From Keguizhuia sedimenti (GTDB lineage: Bacteria > Pseudomonadota > Gammaproteobacteria > Burkholderiales > Burkholderiaceae_D): DNA of 64,000 nucleotides. Where the stretch lies: the NCBI GenBank assembly GCA_030715135.1, contig JAUYVH010000002.1, positions 578,192 through 642,191 of the forward strand, given 5' to 3'. A model generated the notes under the pieces. It saw only the letters and a list, made by a program, of their open reading frames with translations. It searched no databases and was not told where the DNA came from. Shown piece by piece: positions 56,892 through 64,000 of the stretch (within the stretch, counting starts at the first letter, position 1; every line of letters starts with the position of its first letter). A program made the position numbers and the translations under genes.

Positions 56892-56910
56892 AGGGTACAT
56901 TTGGGTACAT
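56892..56910. repeat. Tandem GGGTACAT motif
   Basis: GGGTACATTT is followed at once by GGGTACATG. ATGTACCC, the complement of this core, recurs around the recombinase at 58261-58268 and at the original insertion point of the IS21 element (62195-62202). Confidence 0.5.
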
Positions 56911-57008
56911 GTTTACTAAACTGCAAAAGATGCGCACTCAACCGCTTTAAAGCCCGACTCCTTTAAAGACACGCTATGAATTTGGTTTGCACAAGAAACC
57001 CATGATGC

Positions 57009-57068
57009 TTTGGCATGATAAAACTTAAGATACAGAGGAAACGGGGCATAGGAGCTCATCATGCCAAA
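57009..57068. repeat. 11-bp inverted repeat around a small ORF start
   Basis: TTTGGCATGAT (57009-57019) and ATCATGCCAAA (57058-57068) are exact inverted copies separated by 38 bases. The right arm contains the ATG of the 39-codon ORF, so in RNA the hairpin would hide the start codon. Confidence 0.65.
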
Positions 57069-57180
57069 ATGCAATTTAAAGAAACAGAATAAAAACAGCG
57101 TAAAAAATCTAGCTTTGGATGGGCCTTACTCTTTATATCGAGACGAATCCGCAACCGGCCGACTAACCTTCCGACGCTGA
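57061..57180 (+). CDS. Possible small basic protein (39 residues)
   Basis: An open frame starting ATG at 57061, six bases after AGGAG (57050-57054), and ending TGA. The product starts MPKCNLKKQNKNSVKN and ends SATGRLTFRR; it is basic, has one cysteine and no membrane segment. I know no family for it. In its favour are the good ribosome site and an inverted repeat over its start; against it are its size and lack of homologues known to me. It could also be chance in AT-rich DNA. Confidence 0.3.
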   Translation: MPKCNLKKQNKNSVKNLALDGPYSLYRDESATGRLTFRR

Positions 57181-58275
57181 AAATGAGACTCATCTTGGCA
57201 TCAAGCGCTTGAACAATTCCTAGTTTTTAAATCAGCTTGGCAATCGCTTAAATCTTTTTAACAATGCAGCAAAAAAATAAAAATTTGACAGTCATTGTTA
57301 AGAAAGGGGTCGCCTAGATACCTTTCGCACCAGAAAAACCATTTACAAACAAACTCTTCATCTGACGCTCACCACAAGGCGCGACAAAAATACAACAAAT
57401 CACGCTTTATAAAAATTTCACTTGCGCAACTTGAAACATTGCAATTATTATTGCCTTGTCGCTCTGCCGGCATAGTAGGACCCGCAATGAAGTACTTAAT
57501 GTACTCAAAATATTTGAAAGATTTATCTGCTGCTCTATGTCCCTTAAGTGGCACAGAACAGTTTTCCAAGACCTCGTCGAGGAAAAACTTGAACGCAGCA
57601 ATGCTGCTTTTTCAGTTTAAACTCACCTCGCAACAATTGATTTGCAAGATACGTTTCTAGTACAGGCTTATGTACTGAGGCGCCATTGCGTTTCTTCCCT
57701 CTGCAACACTACCCAGCCAATTCAAAACCTTCGTGTCTTTCTACTGCAATGGCTCTTGTTCATTGTGCTCATCAGCCCACACTTGGTCACCAAGCCGATT
57801 TAAAACTTCATACCGCCATCAATTCAATACCACTCGCAAGCTCTCTTTTTTGACCACTCCAGTTGCTTACTAGTTTTTATTGCGCATCCATTGCCCCTAA
57901 AGACGTAACGAGCATATCCACCACGGCGACTTTCGCCTATCTCCGACAGCAACCATCGTGATCAGGGTCGTCACCCTCATGGACGGCATGCGGCTACATA
58001 CTGCCCCATCTTCCATGCCTTTCACGCCAGTCCCGGCTGGTTCCAATGCAATGAGGGTACGTGCCTACCCAAACCACTTCCCTTCTCTTAAGTGAATGCG
58101 CACCGTGAGACACCACGTAAACGTTCGGCTCTTTTCAGATGCAGGAAAAGAAACCGGCTACCGCAAGGCGCCGGCGACCTGAAGGATTGGCAAGAAGGCC
58201 CTTCAGCTCGAAATTTATATATTTAAGGCAGGGAGCCTTCCTCCGCCATGGCAGTAGACGATGTACCCGCGGCCG

Positions 58276-58315
58276 CAGAAGCTGGATGCCGGTTTGTATT
58301 CCGGCGCAGCTTCTG
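58276..58315. other. Hairpin upstream of the recombinase gene
   Basis: Outer arms CAGAAGCTG and CAGCTTCTG (9 bp) enclose inner arms GCCGG and CCGGC around an 8-base loop, 87 bases before the recombinase start. No T-run follows on either side. It might be a recombinase binding site or a translational control element. Confidence 0.5.
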
Positions 58316-58401
58316 TTGCAGCCCAGGTTTGATAGCTGTTTGATTTTTAGATGAAAAGGTGTTTCGGCACTATTCGTCGCATTGATAAATTGGAGAATGG
58401 C

Positions 58402-59658
58402 ATGAGTAAATTATCGGAGTTAATTTTTGCATGGCTGCATCTATTTGCTGACCACCGAAAAGATGGAAAAGTGTCTTCGGTTTGCACACAAGGGCATTTC
58501 TGGACAGTCATACCGTATATTTTTAAAACCTTGCACGAGCTTGGTTTCAAGCTTGAAAAGCCAGAAAATATTCAGCAAAAGCATATCCAAGCGATTGTCC
58601 AGCACTGGTGGTATCGCCCAAAGCCCTTAAAGGTAAAAACCATCACGAACTACCTCTATCTCCTCAGAGAATTCTGCAGGCGTATGGGCAAGGGCAATCT
58701 GGTCAAAGATATCCGCCACTATTTACCAGAGGTCGATCCGGCCAAACTGGTTGTCCGCAGCGCTACCCCAAAGGAAAAAAATTGGGTTGCAGTGGCCCTG
58801 AACCTCTTCGAGATTTTTCAGAAAGTCGACCAGTACGATGAGCGGCTTGGACTCATGCTTCGCCTGGAACTGGCGTTTGGGCTACGCCGCGAAGAGGTCC
58901 TGAAATGCAATCCGCATATGCAGGATCGCAAAACCTATTTCGAGGTCTTTCCCAACCAAGGAAAGGGCGGTCGCACCCGTACTATTCCGATGACTCCGGC
59001 ACGCCGCCTTATCCTGGATTATGTGAAGGCAAGGGCAAAAAAGAATGGCTACCTGGGATGGGACTATAACCGTAACGGCACACAAGGCAGTTTAAAACAG
59101 AATCTGAAACGCTACAGCAACATGATGACGGCCCTCGGGTTTACTAAAAAAGGATACGGTTTCACAGGGCACTCTTTTCGCGCTCTCTTCGTTGAGAACG
59201 ACCTGATCCTCCATAGCATCATTCCGCCCAGTGCCGGCGGCACGACTGGACAGATGGACAAAGATGAATTGGACGTCCACCGCATGCAGACTGTTCAAGC
59301 GGTTGGCCACAACGACTCATCTAAACTGAATGCATATGGCGTAAAAATGCCAGTTGCCAAAACGCCCGATGCCCCTGATCGCTGCCGGAATAATATTCAA
59401 AATGGCTTGGCTGCCTTGCCTTTTGAATTACCCGATGTAGAAGAAGCTCACCTACAGGAGTGCCTGATCATCCGTGACGTGATGGATAAGAAGGGCATCG
59501 GCATCACCCTCAAGCAGGCCCAGGTTCTATGGGCGGAGCATAGCAACCGACTTGGCTTGCCTTGGGCACCGATAGAAGGCGACATTGCAATTGCATTAGA
59601 AGTCGCAGCGATTTCAATCATGCGCGAAAGCCGGCCTGAAGGAGGTCTTGCTGCGTGA
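58402..59658 (+). CDS. Tyrosine recombinase / integrase
   Basis: Site-specific recombinase of 418 residues. An N-terminal SAM-like DNA-binding part (with TITNYLYLLREFCRRMGKGN) is followed by the catalytic domain. The expected residues are visible: Arg near 162 (FGLRREEVL), Lys near 187 (GKGGRTR), His257-x-x-Arg260 (GHSFR), His303 (VGHND), and Tyr312 (LNAYG). Start 58402 is preferred to 58351 because GGAG lies 7 bases upstream. Its family differs from the common P4-type; it resembles the integrase-domain proteins of genomic islands. The genes downstream may be its cargo. Confidence 0.88.
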   Translation: MSKLSELIFAWLHLFADHRKDGKVSSVCTQGHFWTVIPYIFKTLHELGFKLEKPENIQQKHIQAIVQHWWYRPKPLKVKTITNYLYLLREFCRRMGKGNLVKDIRHYLPEVDPAKLVVRSATPKEKNWVAVALNLFEIFQKVDQYDERLGLMLRLELAFGLRREEVLKCNPHMQDRKTYFEVFPNQGKGGRTRTIPMTPARRLILDYVKARAKKNGYLGWDYNRNGTQGSLKQNLKRYSNMMTALGFTKKGYGFTGHSFRALFVENDLILHSIIPPSAGGTTGQMDKDELDVHRMQTVQAVGHNDSSKLNAYGVKMPVAKTPDAPDRCRNNIQNGLAALPFELPDVEEAHLQECLIIRDVMDKKGIGITLKQAQVLWAEHSNRLGLPWAPIEGDIAIALEVAAISIMRESRPEGGLAA

Positions 59659-59693
59659 CGCCATTGGCAGAAGGCTGTACCGGGCTTATTGCT

Positions 59694-59700
59694 GATGTAC
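59694..59700 (+). repeat. Left target-site duplication of the IS21 element
   Basis: GATGTAC lies directly against the left terminal repeat; the same 7 bases follow the right end. Confidence 0.85.
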
Positions 59701-59768
59701 TGTTGACGATTGCTTAAAACTGACCCACTGTTTTCATCGAAATTTGACCCACCCTATTTGTGCGTAGA

Positions 59769-60581
59769 TTACACCGCGTCTGTGGATAAGTGTTCTGCTT
59801 TGGGTGGCGCCTCTCCTTTCTTGATCGCTTTCCTGGTTGATATTTTGCGGCTCGATTCGCTGTGTCTGAAGCGCCAGGAATCATTGCCGGTCTCAATAAT
59901 ATGGCAGTGATGGGTCAACCGGTCCAGTAGCGCCGTGGTCATCTTCGCATCCCCAAACACGCTTGGCCACTCCGTAAAGCTCAGGTTGGTGGTGATGGCC
60001 ACGCTGGTGCGCTCGTAGAGCTTGGACAGAAGGTGAAACAGCAAGGCGCCACCGGCCTGGCTGAACGGCAAGTACCCTAATTCATCCAGAATCACCAGGT
60101 CCACATACATCAGCCGATGCGCAATCTGGCCCTGCTTGCCGGCCGCTTTCTCCAGCTCCAGCGCATTGACCAGTTCAATAGTCGAGAAGAAGCGCACCCG
60201 CTTGCCGTGCTGGCCAATGGCATCAATGCCCAACGCAGTGGCCAGATGCGTCTTGCCCGTACCCGGTCCACCAATGAACACCAGATTGTGCGCGGCGTCC
60301 AGAAACGACAGCGACTGCAGCTGCTTCATGAGCTCAGAATCGACGTTCGATTCAATAAAGTCAAAGCCATTGAAGTCACGGTGTGCCGGAAACCTGGCTG
60401 CCGTCATCTGATAGGCAATCGAGCGCACTTCGCGTTCCGCCGTTTCCGACTTCAGCAGCTGCGTCATGAAGTGTTCGGGGTCGAACTCGGCCAGCCGGGC
60501 TTGCGCCACCATTTCCGGCCAGCTTTGCGCCATGCCATGCAGTTTCAATGCTTTGAGCCTGGCAATGATTTCATGCGACAT
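59769..60581 (-). CDS. istB: IS21-family helper ATPase IstB
   Basis: AAA+ ATPase of 270 residues, related to DnaC, that selects target DNA for IstA. Walker [16 protein letters not shown] and Walker [13 protein letters not shown] are intact. It overlaps istA by 11 bases, as is typical. Confidence 0.95.
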   Translation of the reverse strand: MSHEIIARLKALKLHGMAQSWPEMVAQARLAEFDPEHFMTQLLKSETAEREVRSIAYQMTAARFPAHRDFNGFDFIESNVDSELMKQLQSLSFLDAAHNLVFIGGPGTGKTHLATALGIDAIGQHGKRVRFFSTIELVNALELEKAAGKQGQIAHRLMYVDLVILDELGYLPFSQAGGALLFHLLSKLYERTSVAITTNLSFTEWPSVFGDAKMTTALLDRLTHHCHIIETGNDSWRFRHSESSRKISTRKAIKKGEAPPKAEHLSTDAV

Positions 60582-62088
60582 TGTTCACCTCCGCCTTGCT
60601 GCGCAACTGTTCGTAGCGCGAGACATTGGCCACCGGTTCTTCCTTTAAGGCCAGGGGCGCTGACACAATGGTTTCCTGCGGCACGGGTCCTTTCAATCTT
60701 CCCAGCACATTCATCACATGCTCGCCGCTGGGCCGGCCTGACTCCAGCGCCAGTTCCACTGCCACCAGCACCGCATCCAGGCCATGCAAGGGAATGGCTG
60801 ACAGCACCTGCGCCATTACCCGGTCGCCACCTGGGTGTTTCAATAAATGCCGTTGTAGGTTCAGTAACGTCTGCGGCATGCCAATGAACGGTGCGCCATT
60901 GCGCAGCGCCCCTGGCTTCTGGCTGATCAAGGGGATGTAGTGCTGCCAGTCATAGATGGTCTGGTGCCGGTCGAACCGACGACCATGCTGGGCGATTTCC
61001 TGTCCGTCAGCTACCAGCACTAGCGTTTCTGGATAGATATGCAGGCTCACTACCCGATGTGCATAGGGAGTAGGCACGCTGTAGCGGTTGCGCTGGAAGT
61101 GGATCAGGCTGGTGGACGATACCCGCACCGGCTGCTCGACATAACCGTCAAACGGCTTAGGCATGGGCATCAATTGCAGGCGTTCATCCTGTAATACCTC
61201 CGCCACTGTCATGGCCGGCCATTGCGGATGCGCCATGCTGTCCCACGCAGTCCGGCAGCGCTGTGCCAGCCAGTTGTTAAGTTCGCCGAGATCCGCCCAG
61301 CGGCGATCGGGCGACTCAGCCCAGATCTGCCGGCGCCGGTCCTGCACATTCTTCTCAACGATTCCCTTCTCCCAGCCAGAGGCGACATTGCAGAAATCCG
61401 GCTCGAACAGGTAGTGGCCGCACATCGCATCAAAGCGGGCATTGATGGTGCGCAGTTTGCCCTTGTGGATACGGTCGACGGCGGTCTTCATATTGTCGTA
61501 AATGCCGCGTCGTGGAATGCCGCCGAAGGCGGTAAAGGATCGCGTGTGGGCGTCGAATAGCATTTCATGGCTTTGGGTGAAATAAGCCACCAGCCAGAAT
61601 GCCCGGGAAGACGCCAGCTTGCAGTGCGCCACTTCCAGGCGCCGGCGCAAGCCGCCGATCCAGGCATATTCGCAGCTCCAGTCGAACTGGAACGCTTCGC
61701 CATGGGCAAAGGTCAGCGGGACATAGGCAGTGCGGTTGGGAGAATCACTGATTTCCTGGCGCAGACGACGCACGTGGATGGCGACCCGCACATAGCTGCC
61801 GGCATAGCCTTGGGCCTTGATCGCTTCGAACATGATCTTGGCAGTGCGCCGGTCCCGCTTGGGCCGGTGGCTGTCGGTTTGCACCCATTGCCGCAGCACG
61901 TCGACATAAGGATCGACGATGCTCACTCCCGGCCGGTTGGGATATTCCGGCTCAAGCATGGCCGGCTGTCGCAGCCACTGCCGTACCGTGTTGCGCGATA
62001 AATTGGTGCGTTTGGCAATCTCTCGTATCGAGAGCTGCTCGCGGAGATGCATCCGCCTGATCTTGGCTAACATGCCCACTGTGATCAC
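60571..62088 (-). CDS. istA: IS21-family transposase IstA
   Basis: DDE transposase of 505 residues. A helix-turn-helix ([20 protein letters not shown]) comes first, then the rve core with Asp in [11 protein letters not shown], Asp in [12 protein letters not shown], and Glu in [12 protein letters not shown]. The frame is full length, so the element is probably functional. Confidence 0.95.
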   Translation of the reverse strand: MITVGMLAKIRRMHLREQLSIREIAKRTNLSRNTVRQWLRQPAMLEPEYPNRPGVSIVDPYVDVLRQWVQTDSHRPKRDRRTAKIMFEAIKAQGYAGSYVRVAIHVRRLRQEISDSPNRTAYVPLTFAHGEAFQFDWSCEYAWIGGLRRRLEVAHCKLASSRAFWLVAYFTQSHEMLFDAHTRSFTAFGGIPRRGIYDNMKTAVDRIHKGKLRTINARFDAMCGHYLFEPDFCNVASGWEKGIVEKNVQDRRRQIWAESPDRRWADLGELNNWLAQRCRTAWDSMAHPQWPAMTVAEVLQDERLQLMPMPKPFDGYVEQPVRVSSTSLIHFQRNRYSVPTPYAHRVVSLHIYPETLVLVADGQEIAQHGRRFDRHQTIYDWQHYIPLISQKPGALRNGAPFIGMPQTLLNLQRHLLKHPGGDRVMAQVLSAIPLHGLDAVLVAVELALESGRPSGEHVMNVLGRLKGPVPQETIVSAPLALKEEPVANVSRYEQLRSKAEVNNVA

Positions 62089-62193
62089 TCCTGGTCTCCC
62101 TGCTCAAACGTTGAGCAGGTGATTCAATCACGTGGGTCAGTTTTAGATGAAAATTATTGCGCTAAGTGGGTCAGTTTTGGACGATCGTCAACA

Positions 62194-62200
62194 GATGTAC
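62194..62200 (+). repeat. Right target-site duplication of the IS21 element
   Basis: GATGTAC directly after the right terminal repeat. Removing the element and one copy restores GATGTACCCAAC, which shares GATGTACCC with 58260-58268. Confidence 0.85.
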
Positions 62201-62638
62201 CCAACACTCCGTCGGCAAAGTAGCAATCGATCGCTGTTCTGGTTTGCCATGCCACGCTTCGGTTCAGATTACACCGTAGTTCTGCAATCTGAATCGAAGC
62301 ATGCTGTCAATGAAATAGCATGAGCGTCATCTACCCAGCCTGCCACCATCCAGCGCAAAAGCCGGATCAGGCTATCAGCAAAGTCTGGGTCACCGCATGC
62401 AGACTCCGGTTTAGGTCGTACGCGCACTCTTTATAGCAATTTAAAACATTTACATATGAACGATTAGCCTCTATTTCGACTTGCGCGAGCAATTTCCCTT
62501 GTTACGCTCATTGAGTGGTTGCACTTCCACTTCTCTCAAAAAGTCGCTGATCGCCACAGCACGTCGATCAGCGGCAAGGCGAGACATGCTTGGGTGCCAG
62601 CCATCTTTGATCCGTCATCATTTAATACAGGGAAAACA
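62201..62638. other. Intergenic region with a long inverted repeat
   Basis: About 440 bases without a gene. It contains the 62256-62300 inverted repeat and should hold the promoter of the unknown/NERD gene pair. I see no clear sigma-70 promoter. Confidence 0.5.
62256..62300. repeat. 15-bp-stem inverted repeat
   Basis: GCTTCGGTTCAGATT (62256-62270) pairs along its whole length with AATCTGAATCGAAGC (62286-62300), with one G-U pair, around a 15-base loop. No T-run follows on either strand, so it is not an ordinary terminator. Confidence 0.85.
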
Positions 62639-63085
62639 ATGGATATTCGAGATATCAGAAATGGGCATTTAATAGGAACCGACTTTGCTGCTGGGAAGAG
62701 AGCCGCTTTTTTACAGGCATTGCCTAGCGCTAAACCGCCTGAATCGGGCGAGCTTGCACCTGGATTGCCTGCAAAAGGAATATGGATGACGGATGTCAGC
62801 AGCATGGACTCTCGCTCCGTCAAGGCACAGTTGGCAGCAGGAGGTTGCTTCAGGGCGGCGTGGTGGAATGTTAACTGCTGGCTGCACCAGCGACTCAGGC
62901 AAGAGGCCTCCATGGAACAAATCATGTTCGCGTTTCATAAGCGCCAGCATGCCCTCACCTTCCTGCGGTTGGAATGCATTCTGGATTTCCGGTCCCTTAG
63001 GGATGTATGTAAAAACCATGGCCTGCTCGCCGGTATCCGCCATGTGGCAGTCTTGGCTGAAAAGTCGTCAGGAGGCCGCCCATGA
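62639..63085 (+). CDS. Hypothetical protein coupled to the NERD gene
   Basis: 148-residue protein without a domain I recognise. It starts MDIRDIRNGHLIGTDFAAGK, with AGGG 7 bases upstream of the ATG. The middle is rich in Trp and Cys (CFRAAWWNVNCWLHQRL), and the C-terminal part is basic. Its TGA overlaps the next ATG (ATGA), and that gene has its own GGAGG inside this one, which is strong evidence that the frame is really translated. A longer open frame from 62519 has no good ribosome site. Predicted cytoplasmic. Confidence 0.65.
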   Translation: MDIRDIRNGHLIGTDFAAGKRAAFLQALPSAKPPESGELAPGLPAKGIWMTDVSSMDSRSVKAQLAAGGCFRAAWWNVNCWLHQRLRQEASMEQIMFAFHKRQHALTFLRLECILDFRSLRDVCKNHGLLAGIRHVAVLAEKSSGGRP

Positions 63086-64000
63086 GCAAGGAAAACAATC
63101 CTAGCGAAGACATGCTGAGCACCCTGCTTGGAATGGCCATCGCCGCTGCCGTGCTATACGTACCGTTCATCATGAAAGGCCTGCTCTATCCTTTCAGGGG
63201 CTGGATTTGGCGTCAACTCCAGTTGGAAAGAGTTTGCCTTTCCCTGGTTTCACGCAAATGGCTCTACCTTCCCGTCAAATGGACAGCGCCTATTGCATTT
63301 GCCTACTTTGGTTTTCAGGCGTTCAGCCATTTCAGGCAAGTGCCGACCACTTACTATCCAATCCTGGTCGGCATTCTCTATGCAATCGGCATGCTGCTTT
63401 GCGCTTTAACCTTCAATGCCATTCATTGGATGGAACAGTATTTTCATACGCCGTCATTCCAGAAAAAATTGGCTGGAATAGCAGCCGAAAATCATGTTAA
63501 GGAGCTGATTCACGCTTACCAGCGAAACTTGCTTGCGTCCCGTTCCCTGCATGGCGCGTTGTTTGTCTTCTACCCGGGATCTGATAAAGAATTTTCAGTA
63601 GAGGCAGACCATATCCTGCTGACCGAGCGCAACATATTTGTCATCGAAACAAAATATAAGTCCGGGACCATCACCGCTAACGCAACAGCCACGCACTGGG
63701 AAGTCACAACAGCACACGGGGATTCCCAAATGCGCAACGCCCTGATTCAGGCAAAAAACGCAGCGCAGATCCTCGCGCGTGAATGCAATCTCCCTTGCCG
63801 ACCAATTCCCCTTGTTGCCATTCAAGGAAAAGATCTCGTCATTTCCAACGCGCCAACGAATGTTGTACGAGCTGAGAATATTTGGAATGTGATTGATGCC
63901 TTTGAGCTTAACCAGTCAAGCCCTGGGCTTCCCCCATTAGGGCGGACACATTCGATAGGTATGATTCAACTATCGGAGGTGTTAAATGCAAAGAAGGCGA
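63082..64000 (+). CDS. Membrane-anchored NERD-domain protein (partial, runs off right edge)
   Basis: At least 306 residues, open to the window end. Three hydrophobic segments lie near residues 14-32 (LLGMAIAAAVLYVPFIM), 65-80 (WTAPIAFAYFGFQAF), and 90-115 (ILVGILYAIGMLLCALTF). From about residue 145 comes a NERD (nuclease-related) domain: ADHILLTERNIFVIETKYKS, with the D-ExK-type metal residues, and later MRNALIQAKNAAQILAR. NERD proteins are thought to act on DNA or RNA, sometimes in phage or plasmid defence, but are poorly characterised. GGAGG lies 6 bases before the ATG. Confidence 0.88.
   Translation, partial: MSKENNPSEDMLSTLLGMAIAAAVLYVPFIMKGLLYPFRGWIWRQLQLERVCLSLVSRKWLYLPVKWTAPIAFAYFGFQAFSHFRQVPTTYYPILVGILYAIGMLLCALTFNAIHWMEQYFHTPSFQKKLAGIAAENHVKELIHAYQRNLLASRSLHGALFVFYPGSDKEFSVEADHILLTERNIFVIETKYKSGTITANATATHWEVTTAHGDSQMRNALIQAKNAAQILARECNLPCRPIPLVAIQGKDLVISNAPTNVVRAENIWNVIDAFELNQSSPGLPPLGRTHSIGMIQLSEVLNAKKA

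Larger units (their letters stand above)
56824..58401. other. Long AT-rich gene-poor region
   Basis: About 1.6 kb with no recognisable protein-coding gene, between the start of the rml operon and the recombinase. It holds the GGGTACAT repeat, a possible 39-codon ORF within an inverted repeat, and a hairpin near the recombinase (all listed separately). A 121-codon frame from 57295 depends on a TTG start and resembles nothing I know. The stretch may be decayed island DNA or may hide non-coding RNA. Confidence 0.5.
59701..62193 (-). mobile_element. Intact IS21-family insertion sequence
   Basis: A 2493-bp element with istA and istB. Its ends are inverted repeats beginning TGTTGACGAT and continuing to AAAACTGACCCACT; 25 of the first 29 bases match between the two ends (59701-59729 and 62165-62193). 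A second tier of related repeats containing TTTTCATC and GACCCAC lies just inside each end, as is usual for IS21. A 7-bp direct repeat GATGTAC flanks it, so the insertion is recent. It sits between the recombinase stop and the next gene and disrupts no recognisable frame. Confidence 0.95.

Noticed and set aside
57295..57660. A 121-codon frame in the AT-rich stretch
   Set aside because: Needs a TTG start without a Shine-Dalgarno, and its translation resembles no known protein.
58139..58354. A 71-codon frame just upstream of the recombinase
   Set aside because: Starts without a good ribosome site and overlaps a stable hairpin; composition is Arg-rich as expected from non-coding GC-rich DNA.

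Overview
The window looks like the chromosome of a betaproteobacterium, most likely Burkholderiales and perhaps Oxalobacteraceae. This is inferred from gene families (ahpC-ahpF pair, Bug/TctC-type tripartite tricarboxylate transporter, bioF-hydrolase-bioC, pcm-rhodanese-tolC, waaA), not from a marker gene; no rRNA or tRNA gene was seen. Most of it is GC-rich and densely coded. The O-antigen region (about 40.3-51.3 kb) and the stretch upstream of the tyrosine recombinase (about 56.8-58.4 kb) are visibly AT-richer and look acquired. || 0-8.4 kb: a 2-oxoglutarate dioxygenase gene cut by the left edge, the peroxide-defence pair ahpC-ahpF, trmB, a compact bioF-hydrolase-bioC set with overlapping genes, and a small lipoprotein. 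|| 8.4-20.1 kb: a divergent catabolic locus. Leftward are a class V aminotransferase, tctC-tctB-tctA, an enoyl-CoA hydratase and a family III CoA-transferase. Rightward are a GntR/FCD regulator, a YdiJ-like FAD/Fe-S D-2-hydroxyacid dehydrogenase and a D-threonine-aldolase-type enzyme. Two identical 12-bp palindromes lie just in front of the first gene on each side, so the locus can be read as one regulon for an organic acid feeding glyoxylate/glycine chemistry. || 20.1-37.5 kb: recQ and uppP; a MacAB-type exporter whose adaptor carries a Spy/LTXXQ-like insert; a pcm-family methyltransferase, a rhodanese and tolC, the last with an extra C-terminal NTF2-like domain; then an AcrR-like repressor divergent from a complete RND pump (acrA-acrB-oprM type) with an AcrR-type palindrome in the promoter. 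|| 37.5-56.8 kb: an IS3-family element, waaA, then a long leftward surface-polysaccharide cluster. It encodes dTDP-rhamnose synthesis (rmlB, D, A, C), an ABC exporter (wzm, wzt), a 1323-residue methyltransferase/WbsX/RgpF-like protein, two family 2 glycosyltransferases, and a four-gene set resembling bacillosamine synthesis and its phosphosugar transferase (PglC, D, E, F types). A decayed WecE/FdtB-type aminotransferase gene lies inside the cluster. || 56.8-64 kb: a gene-poor AT-rich stretch with a possible 39-residue ORF whose start lies in an 11-bp inverted repeat, a tyrosine recombinase, an intact IS21-family element with a 7-bp target duplication, a 15-bp-stem inverted repeat, and a coupled pair of an unknown small protein and a membrane NERD-domain protein that runs off the right edge. 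The best candidates for something new are the palindrome-controlled catabolic locus, the TolC-NTF2 and MacA-LTXXQ fusions, and the recombinase-linked unknown/NERD pair.
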